A DNA stretch of 64,000 nucleotides from Altererythrobacter ishigakiensis. Its GTDB lineage: Bacteria; Pseudomonadota; Alphaproteobacteria; Sphingomonadales; Sphingomonadaceae. Position numbers and translations under genes: made by a program. The stretch lies in the NCBI RefSeq assembly GCF_001663155.1, contig NZ_CP015963.1, forward strand, positions 372,001-436,000. Direction: 5' to 3'. Positions 55,440 to 63,946 of the stretch are shown here, piece after piece. The notes beneath the pieces are model-generated. The model worked only from the letters and a program-made list of their open reading frames with translations. It had not been told where the DNA came from and did no database searches. The number at the start of each line of letters is the position of its first letter. Positions within the stretch are counted from its first letter, which is position 1.

Positions 55440-55820
55440 TTAGCGCGCAGGCAAGTGCGAACGCAGATTCAGGAAGTGCCCTGTCGCCACGAGGGCAACA
55501 CCAATCATTGTGAAGACTACTTCGTAGAAACCGTGAGGCATCGCCAGCGCACCGCCCATGAATGTCAGCCCGACCATAGCGGTTACAAACGGCGCGGCGC
55601 GCCGATGGCGCAGCGCGCCCCAACCAATGGCAACCGCGGCAATAATCAAGGCGATTGCCAAGCCGACACGGTGAATCTCTGGCGAAAGCAGAAAGTGCCC
55701 CCCTGCCCCAAGAAAAGAGACAATAACAATCGTTAGCACGCAATGTAGCAAGCACAGGCTCGAAAGCCATATGCCAGCGCGGTCAAGCCGCTGCCGAATC
55801 GAGAGTGCGAAGGAGCTCAT
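55440..55820 (-). CDS. MerC-domain membrane protein
   Basis: This 126-residue membrane protein has about four helices. The MerC-type motif LSSLCLLHCVLTIVIVSFLGAG contains the Cys-x3-Cys-like pair (C-L-L-H-C) that may bind a soft metal. The function in the MerC family is uptake of mercury or other ions; here no mer operon is present. The start may be 55820 or 55835. A palindromic Zur/Fur-like site lies directly upstream at 55838-55854. Confidence 0.85.
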   Translation of the reverse strand: MSSFALSIRQRLDRAGIWLSSLCLLHCVLTIVIVSFLGAGGHFLLSPEIHRVGLAIALIIAAVAIGWGALRHRRAAPFVTAMVGLTFMGGALAMPHGFYEVVFTMIGVALVATGHFLNLRSHLPAR

Positions 55821-55837
55821 GGTGAGGCGTAGCATGT

Positions 55838-55854
55838 ATGTTATGGTGTATCAT
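55838..55854. promoter_or_regulatory. Zur/Fur-like inverted repeat before the MerC gene
   Basis: ATGTTA-TGGTG-TATCAT is an inverted repeat (ATGnTA/TAnCAT, 5-bp spacer), like zinc-uptake-regulator boxes of alphaproteobacteria. It is 18 bp before the 55820 start. The regulator is inferred from the motif alone. Confidence 0.4.
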
Positions 55855-55950
55855 CTTTCAAGACACATGTTCTGATGAATGTCGCTTTCGCAAACCATGT
55901 TGCGTAGATTGGACTTGCGATTTTGCCGCCCCGGCAGCACTTAGCCCTGC

Positions 55951-57006
55951 ATGACTGCGAATGCCGATACGAACTCTGCGCAACAGCCAGTTCCAGGCCC
56001 ACTGGCGCTGTGGCTTTATTCAGTCGCCGTTCTGGTAGTGGTGATTGTCGCGGTTGGTGGAATCACGCGCCTGACCGAAAGTGGGCTGTCTATAACGCAC
56101 TGGAGCGTGGTGTCGGGTATCCTTCCGCCTCTCTCCGATGCGGCATGGCAGGCGGAGTTCGATCTCTATCGCCAGACAGGAGAGTACCGCTTCGAGAGCG
56201 GGCCGGCAGGTATGGACCTGGCAGCCTTTAAGTTCATCTATTTCTGGGAATGGTTCCACCGCATTCTGGGCCGGCTAATCGGGCTCGCCTTTCTGCTTCC
56301 TATGGTTTGGTTCTGGATCCAGGGGAAGATCCCGCAAGGGTACAAGCTGCGTCTGCTTGCTCTGTTCGCGCTGATCTGCGGGCAAGGCGCGCTAGGTTGG
56401 TATATGGTTGCATCGGGAGTTGGCACCGATCTTACCGATGTCAGTCACTTCCGCCTTTCTGCGCATCTTCTTACTGCTCTATTTTTGCTCGGCGGTGTCA
56501 TCTGGACTGCGCGTGATCTGCAAATGCTGGCGCGGGATGAAACTGCGCGGCCAGTTAATTTGACGGGCCCCTCAATTCTGATTGCGGGCGTGTTGTTTAT
56601 CCAGCTTTTGCTGGGTGCGTGGGTCGCGGGACTAAATGCGGGGCACGCCGCATATGATTGGCCATTGATGAATGGACGATTCTTGCCCCAGCCGGATTTG
56701 TCACAAGGATGGCTTCGGGCACTAACTCACGATCCTTTCCTGCTTCACTTCATGCATCGATGGTGGGCATGGATTGCTGTTGCTGCTCTTGTCTGGTTGG
56801 CGCGCCGGGTGCGCAAGACTGATCGTGCTGCTTCGATCGCCATCCACAGCGCTTTCGGCACCATGTTCCTGCTTGGCATTGCGACGGTGTTGACCGAAGT
56901 TTCTTTATGGGTGGCCGTTGCACATCAGTTGGTGGGCGCGTTGCTTGTCACAACGGTTGCGTGGGGCATGCACTCTGATGGCAGAGCCCGGGCGGGCACG
57001 CCATGA
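55951..57006 (+). CDS. ctaA: heme A synthase (COX15/CtaA)
   Basis: This 351-residue membrane enzyme converts heme O to heme A for the cytochrome oxidase. It has eight transmembrane helices, with the haem-ligand histidines in TESGLSITHWSVVSG, WEWFHRILGRLIG, SHFRLSAHLLTAL, FLLHFMHRWWAW and VAVAHQLVGALLVTT. Length and pattern fit the alphaproteobacterial type 2. The stop overlaps cutA by 4 bp. cta oxidase genes are not in the window. Confidence 0.95.
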   Translation: MTANADTNSAQQPVPGPLALWLYSVAVLVVVIVAVGGITRLTESGLSITHWSVVSGILPPLSDAAWQAEFDLYRQTGEYRFESGPAGMDLAAFKFIYFWEWFHRILGRLIGLAFLLPMVWFWIQGKIPQGYKLRLLALFALICGQGALGWYMVASGVGTDLTDVSHFRLSAHLLTALFLLGGVIWTARDLQMLARDETARPVNLTGPSILIAGVLFIQLLLGAWVAGLNAGHAAYDWPLMNGRFLPQPDLSQGWLRALTHDPFLLHFMHRWWAWIAVAALVWLARRVRKTDRAASIAIHSAFGTMFLLGIATVLTEVSLWVAVAHQLVGALLVTTVAWGMHSDGRARAGTP

Positions 57007-57320
57007 GTGCTATGGTCTATTGCCCTTTTCCCGATCACGAAGCGGCCAGACGGGCTTCCAATACCCTTCTCGACAAGAAGCTAATTGCATGCGCCAACAT
57101 CATCGGCGAGACGGAGTCGATTTACGATTGGAAGGGCGAGCGTTCGACCGATCATGAAGTCGCTGTTTTATTCAAGACGTCAAAAGAGCGACTTAATGAT
57201 ACAGTGGGCTGTCTGGCCCAGATACATCCCTACGATACGCCCGCAATCATCGGTTGGCACTGCGATGTAATTTCAGAAGCAACGGGCGCGTGGATCGAAG
57301 AAGTGACGCTTGGTTCCTAG
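57003..57320 (+). CDS. cutA: CutA divalent cation tolerance protein
   Basis: This 105-residue trimeric protein carries YCPFPDHEAARRASNTLLDKKLIACANIIGETESIYDWKGE and DTPAIIGWHCDVISEATGAWIEE, both CutA signatures. It is linked to copper or other metal tolerance in some bacteria, with uncertain activity. It overlaps ctaA by 4 bp, an operon with haem A synthesis. Confidence 0.95.
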   Translation: MSAMVYCPFPDHEAARRASNTLLDKKLIACANIIGETESIYDWKGERSTDHEVAVLFKTSKERLNDTVGCLAQIHPYDTPAIIGWHCDVISEATGAWIEEVTLGS

Positions 57321-57499
57321 CGCATGCTGACCGGATAGAGCGGGCATTGTCTAGCAATCTTATTGTTAAGCGATGCGATGCGAGTATTGGGACCAGTCGC
57401 GCGTACTCAGCCGGTTCCTTGAGACGGCTGGATTTGTGCTAAATCTAGCGATAGGCCCCCTGCGGTATTATTTTACCTCCCCCGAAAGGCCCGGTTTTG

Positions 57500-57528
57500 C
57501 TTGACTTGTGGGCCCTAAAGCGACATTT
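57500..57528 (+). promoter_or_regulatory. likely promoter of rplM-rpsI
   Basis: CTTGAC (57500-57505) is followed after 17 bp by ACATTT (57523-57528). The -35 is identical to that of rpmB, while the -10 is poor. The 301-bp gap from cutA to rplM holds only this and the hairpin at 57575-57597; I see no gene in it. Confidence 0.45.
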
Positions 57529-57574
57529 GCCTGCCGTTCTCGCAAGCGCAGCATTGTCTGCGTGCGTGATTCGA

Positions 57575-57597
57575 AGCCGCGGCATTTGGCTGCGGCT
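57575..57597 (+). promoter_or_regulatory. leader hairpin before rplM
   Basis: AGCCGCGGC-ATTTG-GCTGCGGCT forms a 9-bp stem with one G-U pair, 24 nt before the rplM ATG and followed by a T-rich stretch (TGTTTAATTT). It could be a site for L13 autocontrol or an attenuator; this is inferred from structure and position. Confidence 0.45.
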
Positions 57598-57621
57598 TGT
57601 TTAATTTAGGAATGTGAACCC

Positions 57622-58101
57622 ATGAAGGCGCTTAGCAAGCAGACTCAGTCGGTAAAGCCGGCAGAGGTCGAAAAGAAATGGCACCTGATTGATGCAGACG
57701 GCCTCGTTGTTGGCCGTGTCGCTTCGATCATCGCCAACATCCTGCGCGGCAAACACAAGCCGAGCTACACCCCGCATGTAGATTGCGGTGACCACGTAAT
57801 TGTCATCAATGCCGATAAGGTGAAATTCACCGGCAAGAAGATGGCTGACAAGGTCTATTACAAGCATACCGGCCACCCGGGCGGCATCAAGGAAAGCACC
57901 CCTGCCAAGGTGTTGGAAGGCCGCTTCCCAGAGCGCGTGCTTGAAAAAGCTGTAGAGCGCATGATCCCGCGCGGCCCACTTGGCCGTCAGCAGATGCGCG
58001 CGCTGCATCTCTACAACGGCACCGAGCATCCGCATGACGGTCAGAACCCGGCTGTGCTCGATGTTGCTTCCATGAACCGCAAGAACAAGGTCACAGCATA
58101 A
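57622..58101 (+). CDS. rplM: 50S ribosomal protein L13
   Basis: This 159-residue L13 carries [66 protein letters not shown] and the conserved [26 protein letters not shown]. It is the first gene of the L13-S9 operon; its stop overlaps the rpsI start by one base. Confidence 0.98.
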   Translation: MKALSKQTQSVKPAEVEKKWHLIDADGLVVGRVASIIANILRGKHKPSYTPHVDCGDHVIVINADKVKFTGKKMADKVYYKHTGHPGGIKESTPAKVLEGRFPERVLEKAVERMIPRGPLGRQQMRALHLYNGTEHPHDGQNPAVLDVASMNRKNKVTA

Positions 58102-58625
58102 TGGCTGACGAAACCAAGAACGAAACCGTTTCGGATCTCGCGGATCTGAAGGAAATCGCCGCTGACGCACCACAGGGTGACGCAGCAGAGATCGCTGCTG
58201 TTGCTGACGTTCCCCTGCGCGAGCAGGAACTCGATCAGTACGGTCGCGCTTATGCAACCGGCCGCCGTAAGGACGCTGTTGCCCGCGTTTGGCTGAAGCC
58301 AGGCACCGGCAAGGTAACCGTCAACGGCCGCGACCAGGAAGTGTACTTCGCACGCCCAACGCTGCGCCTAATTATCAATCAGCCGTTCGCGATCACCGAG
58401 CGTGAAGGCCAGTATGATATCGTGGCAACTGTTCGCGGTGGCGGCTTGTCGGGCCAGGCTGGTGCAGTAAAGCATGGCATTAGCCAGGCTTTGACGAAGT
58501 ATGAGCCTGCTCTGCGCGCAACCGTGAAGGCAGCTGGCTTCCTTACTCGCGACAGCCGTGTGGTTGAGCGTAAGAAATACGGTCGCGCAAAAGCACGTCG
58601 TAGCTTCCAGTTCTCGAAGCGCTGA
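58101..58625 (+). CDS. rpsI: 30S ribosomal protein S9 with acidic N-terminal extension
   Basis: This 174-residue S9 has a normal core from about residue 45 ([22 protein letters not shown], then [21 protein letters not shown]) and the diagnostic C-terminus (RRSFQFSKR). Residues 1-45 are an acidic Ala/Glu/Asp-rich extension not found in E. coli S9 (130 residues), which many sphingomonads have. No earlier start is better. Confidence 0.97.
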   Translation: MADETKNETVSDLADLKEIAADAPQGDAAEIAAVADVPLREQELDQYGRAYATGRRKDAVARVWLKPGTGKVTVNGRDQEVYFARPTLRLIINQPFAITEREGQYDIVATVRGGGLSGQAGAVKHGISQALTKYEPALRATVKAAGFLTRDSRVVERKKYGRAKARRSFQFSKR

Positions 58626-58652
58626 TTTTCAGCTCTTTGGCTCAAAACAAGA

Positions 58653-58679
58653 GGGCGGCCTTTCCGGGCCGCCCTTTTT
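58653..58679 (+). terminator. intrinsic terminator of rplM-rpsI
   Basis: GGGCGGCC-TTTCCG-GGCCGCCC is an 8-bp perfect stem followed by TTTTT, 28 bp after the rpsI stop. Confidence 0.88.
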
Positions 58680-58700
58680 GTATGTCGGGTTGTCGCTGGT

Positions 58701-59453
58701 CTAATTCACAAAGTTGCGCTGTTCGACATCAATCAAGCCGGACCGATCAATCTGTAGAATATTAAACGAAGGCGGCGCGCCTTTGCGCAATCGGGTGGAC
58801 AGTGTGCCTGCTCCGATCATTCTCATGGCGAAGTTGTCACGCGAACGGACCTGATCAAACGGGAAATGAACGTGCCCTGTGAGCACGACCGTGGCGCCTG
58901 CCGCTGCAAGTTCGGCGAAAGCCAAATCGCCCCGGATCGTAGGGTTCTTCACGCCATCACGCTCAGGCAACAGAGGGTGATGGCATGCAACGATCTTTGG
59001 TCGCGGATCGTCGTGCAATTCGCGCAGCAACCCGAGCGCTGCGTCCAGTTTCTTGCGCGTCACCACGCCATCAGACCATGGCCAGCGCATCTGCGCGGGC
59101 ACGTTGGTATCAAACGGGACGATCAACGCATGTTCGAGTTCGAGTTGCGCACCTACCGCTTTTTCCAGTTCCCCAAATCGGGCGTACGGACTGCGGAAAC
59201 GCTCCCACAGATTGTAATACGGCATATCGTGATTACCTGGCTGCAGCATAATGGGAACCCGAAGCCCGGAAAACCAATGGGCGGCAGCAGCATACTGTTT
59301 GTGCGTCGCACGCTGCGTGAGATCGCCGGTGCACACAACCGCATCAGGCCGCTCGTCCCGCACAGCCCTTTCAAACCAAGCCATGGCTGCGCGATCTTCG
59401 ACTCCGAAGTGAGTGTCACTGACATGAAAGATCGTGGTTGATGCCTCGGCCAT
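58701..59453 (-). CDS. calcineurin-like metallophosphoesterase
   Basis: This 250-residue phosphoesterase has the complete metal-binding set: HVSDTHFGVED, CTGDLTQRA, QPGNHDMPY, ACHHPLLP and LTGHVHFPF. This is the class III/cyclic-nucleotide-phosphodiesterase-like fold. Whether it acts on cAMP, nucleotides or phosphoproteins is not clear. It lies alone on the minus strand, followed by a small membrane gene. Confidence 0.9.
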   Translation of the reverse strand: MAEASTTIFHVSDTHFGVEDRAAMAWFERAVRDERPDAVVCTGDLTQRATHKQYAAAAHWFSGLRVPIMLQPGNHDMPYYNLWERFRSPYARFGELEKAVGAQLELEHALIVPFDTNVPAQMRWPWSDGVVTRKKLDAALGLLRELHDDPRPKIVACHHPLLPERDGVKNPTIRGDLAFAELAAAGATVVLTGHVHFPFDQVRSRDNFAMRMIGAGTLSTRLRKGAPPSFNILQIDRSGLIDVEQRNFVN

Positions 59454-59492
59454 TGCGCTGCGACTAGCAGATTGTGTGCGCCTGAGAAGCGC

Positions 59493-59759
59493 TCAAACGC
59501 GATCTGTCAGTATTAACCAAGCCGCCAGCGCGTTGAGGCAGCTATACGCCAAATAGGCCCAGGCCAGCCCAGGCCAGCCATTGGCCGCCAGCAATAGCGC
59601 AGCCAACAGAATCAGGAACTCGGTAGCCATCGTGAATCGCCCGCCCAACATATGCACGAAGCCGGGCATTTGGCCGAGCAATGGGTGGCCGCTCTCCAGC
59701 ACCGCCTTGTGAAGTGCGAAATTGCCGATCCCGAGTACAAAGATAACTACTAGTGCCAT
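59493..59759 (-). CDS. small membrane protein of unknown function
   Basis: This 88-residue protein contains three hydrophobic segments (VVIFVLGIGNFALHKAVLESG, MATEFLILLAALLLAANGW and LAYSCLNALAAWLILTDRV). No family is recognised. It lies 39 bp upstream of the phosphoesterase gene on the same strand and may be co-transcribed with it. Confidence 0.7.
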   Translation of the reverse strand: MALVVIFVLGIGNFALHKAVLESGHPLLGQMPGFVHMLGGRFTMATEFLILLAALLLAANGWPGLAWAYLAYSCLNALAAWLILTDRV

Positions 59760-59967
59760 TGTTACATTATTGCGTATTCATTTGTCGGTTGGAAATAGCT
59801 GTTCGTCGGATGGTTTCGGCCATCGGTCAGGTAGCAGCCGCGCTGGTCGAACCACTTTCTCATATTGTCGAGGTTGCGCTGCGACCAGTTCATGCTCTGA
59901 CTATAACATACTCACACGGTTCGGGCTCTCCCCCTTTTTACATGCCCGGCCGTGAGTGGAGGATGAT

Positions 59968-60279
59968 ATGAGAAAAGGCATATTGGTTGCCGCAGGTGTT
60001 GGCGCGATGATCATCGCAGCCCCGGCCGCAGCTGGCAACGACACACAAAATAGCAAATCGGTTGTAACTTACGAAGACCTCGACCTCTCGACTAGCGAGG
60101 GCCGTAAGGAGTTGGACCAACGCATCACCATTGCAGCTCGCAAGAACTGCGGTCTTGGTCGTCACACAACAGGTTCCCGAACAATTTCAAGAGAGCAGCG
60201 CCGCTGCGTCGCCTCGGCCGAACGTCAGGCAAAAAGCGCGCTGGCGCCCATTGTTGAAGAACAACAGCTAGGCGGTTGA
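59968..60279 (+). CDS. UrcA family exported protein
   Basis: This 103-residue protein has a signal peptide (GILVAAGVGAMIIAAPAAAG). The UrcA-type core VVTYEDLDLSTSEGRKELDQRITIAARKNC, with a second Cys in SREQRRCV, suggests one disulfide. The family is common in sphingomonads and function is unknown. The start is ATG 59968; a start at 59956 adds only MEDD. An intrinsic terminator follows the stop. Confidence 0.87.
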   Translation: MRKGILVAAGVGAMIIAAPAAAGNDTQNSKSVVTYEDLDLSTSEGRKELDQRITIAARKNCGLGRHTTGSRTISREQRRCVASAERQAKSALAPIVEEQQLGG

Positions 60280-60314
60280 TCTAGCTGACCCCCTGCACAG
60301 TTTCGTGCAGACTT

Positions 60315-60361
60315 GCGGCCTGAACCCATTCCAGTCCCGGGGTTCAGGCCGCTTCTTTTTT
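60315..60361 (+). terminator. intrinsic terminator after the UrcA gene
   Basis: A 13-bp perfect stem (GCGGCCTGAACCC/GGGTTCAGGCCGC, 12-nt loop) is followed by TTCTTTTTT. Confidence 0.9.
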
Positions 60362-60381
60362 GCGGTTGAGGCGTGGCGCGC

Positions 60382-61125
60382 CTAGCGGCCGGCCATCGCT
60401 TTCACTTTGGGAAGATAGGTTCGCCCGATCCTGAGCGCATCGCCATTATCGAGTTCCGCCGACCAAACGCCAAGCCCATCGTGGCGCAAGCCGCGAATAC
60501 GGTCTTTGCGCAGGATTGTTGAGCGATGAATTCGGATGAACTCAGCTGGATCAAGGCGCTGTTCCAAACCAGCAATGGTTTGCAGCAGCAGGTAGCTGCG
60601 ATCACCCACATGCAAGCGCACATAGTCGCGCTCGGCATCAATACGGCTGACCTCGCTGACTGCAATACGCAAGAGCTCCGATCGATGCGGGACCCACAGT
60701 TCTTCGAGCCACTGGCTCTTTGCTTCGTTGCCGTTACCCCGGCGCGATACAGCGCGTTCAATCGCGCGAGCCAGCCGGTCTGATGCAACTGGCTTCAACA
60801 CATAATCAACCGCATCCAGATCAAAAGCTTCGACGGCAAAATGGTCATGCGCAGTGACAAAGATTACCGCTGGAGGATTGTCATTCTTGGCCAGCTCTTT
60901 TGCAACGCCCAAGCCATCCATCTCAGGCATGGTCATATCGAGCAAGATCAAGTCAGGCGAAAGTTTGTCGGCAAGCCTTAACGCGGCAGCCCCGTCGCTG
61001 GCTGTCCCGATGACATTGATGGTGGGGACTTCGGCGCAGATCACCTGGATGCGCTCAACCGCAAGCGGTTCATCATCGACGATAAGGGTGCGCAGAGGCA
61101 CTTCGGTATGTTCAGTTTCTGCCAT
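60382..61125 (-). CDS. LytTR-family response regulator (second pair)
   Basis: This 247-residue receiver-LytTR regulator has the acid pocket LIVDDEPLAVERI, phosphorylation site LILLDMTMPEMDG, and TAHDHFAVEAFDLDAVDYVLKP. The DNA-binding LytTR domain (IDAERDYVRLHVG, then FIRIHRSTILRKDRI) follows. Its start overlaps the kinase stop by 14 bp. It is paralogous to the 27795-28592 regulator, but with clearly different sequence. Confidence 0.93.
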   Translation of the reverse strand: MAETEHTEVPLRTLIVDDEPLAVERIQVICAEVPTINVIGTASDGAAALRLADKLSPDLILLDMTMPEMDGLGVAKELAKNDNPPAVIFVTAHDHFAVEAFDLDAVDYVLKPVASDRLARAIERAVSRRGNGNEAKSQWLEELWVPHRSELLRIAVSEVSRIDAERDYVRLHVGDRSYLLLQTIAGLEQRLDPAEFIRIHRSTILRKDRIRGLRHDGLGVWSAELDNGDALRIGRTYLPKVKAMAGR

Positions 61126-62320
61126 TACGTGTCAACGGTATGCGGATTTCAGTGCGATATCCACCAGGTACTGGGCCGGATTCAAGGATTATGTCAGCTC
61201 CAAATCGCGCTTCCAACCGATCCCGAACATTGGCAAGGCCGATGCCAAAGCCCTGGCGTCCGTTTTCGGGCACGCCTGGCCCATCATCACGGACGGTGAG
61301 CACAAGCCGGTCGAATTCTTCGCGCGCCTCGACGATGATTGTCACGGGGCGATTCACCGGGGAGACTGCGTATTTGACCGAATTCTCAATTAGTGGCTGC
61401 AAGATCATGCCGGGTACGCGCGCGTCCGCCAATTCCGGCGGAAGATCGAAGACACTTTTCAAGCGCTCCGGGAATCTTACGGCTTCAATTTCGAGATAAA
61501 GCTGCTGCAGATCAAATTCGTCATCAAGCGCGACATCCCCTGTTGGGTCGTCAGCCAGGCTATGCCGATAGAAACGCGACATCGTCTGGATCATCTGTTC
61601 GGCTGCCTGTGCCTTGCCGGTCATGACCAGCGAAGACAGCGAGTTCAGCGTATTGAACAGGAAGTGCGGGTTGACCTGATAACGCAATGAGCGAAGTTCG
61701 GACGCTTTAGCCGCTTCGCGAAATTCACTAGCACGCCGTTCGGCCACCCGAGCCTTTTCGCCAGTCAGCAGCGCAAGATAAAGCGAGCACCAAGCTAACA
61801 TCATGAAATAACGACTAAAGGCGATATCGCTTAGCGGCCCGAGAAATGCGAACATCCCAAGCGAAGCTTGCTGGCGCTCAAGATACGCGTCTCGTTCTTC
61901 AAGAAGATTGGCCTCAGCCTCTGCTCTGAGCCTAGCCTGCTCCTCATCCTCTTCACTGTCTCCACCGATCACATCAACGATCATCTCTTCCATCTTGGAG
62001 TTCATTTCGGAGAAGACGGTGTTGTTGATCTGCGCCAACATCAGAGCCGCCGGCATCGAGAATACAAGTGCTGCAATGGCCTTGGTTCGTAATGATTTTG
62101 CGTCAAAGAAACGAAGAACAAACCAGAGTGCAAGTGTGACCAGTACCCCGCCAATCACTACAATGGCTCGCAACGCCATCATCTCGGTGGACAGCCCGAA
62201 TCCGAGGATCTCCCAGCGGATCGAGGCAAGTACATAGTATACCGCCCATAGGACGATGATCGACAACAGCACCAGCTTGAATGGTACCCTGACGGGCGAT
62301 TGGTTTGCGACGTTCTTCAT
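61112..62320 (-). CDS. LytS-type sensor histidine kinase (second pair)
   Basis: This 402-residue membrane kinase has three to four transmembrane segments (LVLLSIIVLWAVYYVLASIRW, AIVVIGGVLVTLALWFVLRFF, FAFLGPLSDIAFSRYFMMLAW). Between them, about 40 residues form an acidic coiled loop (GDSEEDEEQARLRAEAEANLLEERDAYLERQ) not seen in the first kinase. The kinase core is YQVNPHFLFNTLNSLSSL, PLIENSVKYAV and RDDGPGVPENGRQGFGIGLANVRDRL. It pairs with the regulator at 60382-61125 by overlap. The signal is unknown. Confidence 0.92.
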   Translation of the reverse strand: MKNVANQSPVRVPFKLVLLSIIVLWAVYYVLASIRWEILGFGLSTEMMALRAIVVIGGVLVTLALWFVLRFFDAKSLRTKAIAALVFSMPAALMLAQINNTVFSEMNSKMEEMIVDVIGGDSEEDEEQARLRAEAEANLLEERDAYLERQQASLGMFAFLGPLSDIAFSRYFMMLAWCSLYLALLTGEKARVAERRASEFREAAKASELRSLRYQVNPHFLFNTLNSLSSLVMTGKAQAAEQMIQTMSRFYRHSLADDPTGDVALDDEFDLQQLYLEIEAVRFPERLKSVFDLPPELADARVPGMILQPLIENSVKYAVSPVNRPVTIIVEAREEFDRLVLTVRDDGPGVPENGRQGFGIGLANVRDRLEARFGADIILESGPVPGGYRTEIRIPLTRNGRN

Positions 62321-62419
62321 TAGAATTGCCCACTAGCGCCGCACACCCGCAAAGGCGAATCCGTCGTCGGGCAGAGAATGCCGTTCATCGAAAGTTCATC
62401 GAACAGCCAGCCTTGCCGA

Positions 62420-63946
62420 TCAGCCATTTTCGAGGAGTTTTTCCTTCGAAATCCGTTCCTTCCATTGCGCTGGCGCCAGTTTATGTACGTTGGTCCCATC
62501 ACTATCGACAGCTACAGTCACAGGCATGTCTTTCACGGTGAACTCGTAGATCGCTTCCATGCCAAGGTCTTCAAAGGCGACCACCTTGGCTTCCTTGATT
62601 GCGCGGCTGACAAGATAGGCCGCTCCGCCGACCGCCATAAGATAGGAAACCTTATACCTGCTGATCACCTCGACAGCATCATGACCGCGCTCTGCCTTGC
62701 CGATCATGGCAAGCAAGCCCAGGTCCAGCATCATCTCGGTGAATTTGTCCATGCGCGTGGCGGTGGTTGGGCCAGCCGGACCAACCACCTCGCCCATCAC
62801 CGGATCAACCGGCCCGACGTAGTAGATAGCGCGGCCTTTGAAATCGACGGGCAGCTCTTCGCCTCTGGCAAGCATGTCCTGAATGCGCTTGTGTGCGGCA
62901 TCACGCCCGGTCAGCATCGCGCCGTTCAACAGCAAGCGATCGCCCGCCTTCCAACTTGCAACTTCCTCTTGCGTCAAATTGTCGAGATCGACGTGTTTGG
63001 CCTCACTGTCAGGCGCCCACTCAACTTTGGGCCATGCATCAAGATCGGGCTTCGGCAGATAGGCCGATCCTGATCCATCCATGGTCACATGCGCGTGACG
63101 GGTTGCGGCGCAGTTCGGTATCATCGCCACGGGCTTGCCGGCGGCATGACATGGCCAGTCGAGAATCTTGACGTCGAGGATCGTGGAAAGACCGCCCAGC
63201 CCCTGAGCACCCACGCCTTGTGCATTGACTGCATCGAAAATGTCGATCCGCAATCGTTCAATATCGGTTTGAGGGCCGCGCTGTTTCAGCTGCGCCATAT
63301 CAATCGGATCCATCAGGCTTTGTTTGGCGAGCTTGAGGCAGTGCTCTGCCGTACCGCCGATGCCAATGCCCAGCATACCCGGCGGACACCAGCCCGCACC
63401 CATCGAGGGGATCTGCTCAACCACCCAATCGACGATATTGTCCGATGGGTTCATCATTTTGAACTTGGACTTGTTCTCGCTGCCGCCGCCTTTTGCCGCG
63501 ACATCAATATGGATCGAATCGCCAGGCACCATTTCGACTGAAAGAACACAGGGCGTGTTGTCGCGCGTATTGCGGCGCGTGAAGGCGGGGTCAGCCAGGA
63601 TCGAAGCACGCAGCTTGTTCTCAGGGTGATTGTACGCGCGGCGCACTCCTTCATCGACCACGTCCTGAAGGCTCTTGGCCGATTCGAGCCGGCAATTCTG
63701 CCCCCACTTGATGAAAACATTGACGATGCCGGTATCCTGACAGATTGGGCGGTGGCCCTCTGCACACATGCGGCTGTTGGTCAGGATCTGGGCAATCGCG
63801 TCCTTAGCGGCTGGACCTTGCTCGGCCTTATAGGCCTCACCCAGTGCCTGAATGTAATCCATCGGGTGGTAATATGAGATATATTGCAGCGCATCCGTGA
63901 TCGTTTCGATCAGATCGTCTTCGCGGATAATGGTCATGTCGCTCAT
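62420..63946 (-). CDS. fumA: class I fumarate hydratase (4Fe-4S)
   Basis: This 508-residue iron-sulfur fumarase converts fumarate and malate in the TCA cycle. It shows CAEGHRPICQDTGIVNVFIKWG, NTRDNTPCVLSVEMVPGD, AKGGGSENKSKFKMMNPSDN, GIGGTAEHCLKLAKQSL, CAATRHAHVTMDGSG and the C-terminal GPAGPTTATRMDKFTEMML, with three cluster cysteines. Start ATG 63946 (MSDMTII) is preferred over 63997, whose extra 17 residues are not conserved-looking. It diverges or stands alone near the right edge. Alternative annotation is fumB; the chemistry is the same. Confidence 0.95.
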   Translation of the reverse strand: MSDMTIIREDDLIETITDALQYISYYHPMDYIQALGEAYKAEQGPAAKDAIAQILTNSRMCAEGHRPICQDTGIVNVFIKWGQNCRLESAKSLQDVVDEGVRRAYNHPENKLRASILADPAFTRRNTRDNTPCVLSVEMVPGDSIHIDVAAKGGGSENKSKFKMMNPSDNIVDWVVEQIPSMGAGWCPPGMLGIGIGGTAEHCLKLAKQSLMDPIDMAQLKQRGPQTDIERLRIDIFDAVNAQGVGAQGLGGLSTILDVKILDWPCHAAGKPVAMIPNCAATRHAHVTMDGSGSAYLPKPDLDAWPKVEWAPDSEAKHVDLDNLTQEEVASWKAGDRLLLNGAMLTGRDAAHKRIQDMLARGEELPVDFKGRAIYYVGPVDPVMGEVVGPAGPTTATRMDKFTEMMLDLGLLAMIGKAERGHDAVEVISRYKVSYLMAVGGAAYLVSRAIKEAKVVAFEDLGMEAIYEFTVKDMPVTVAVDSDGTNVHKLAPAQWKERISKEKLLENG

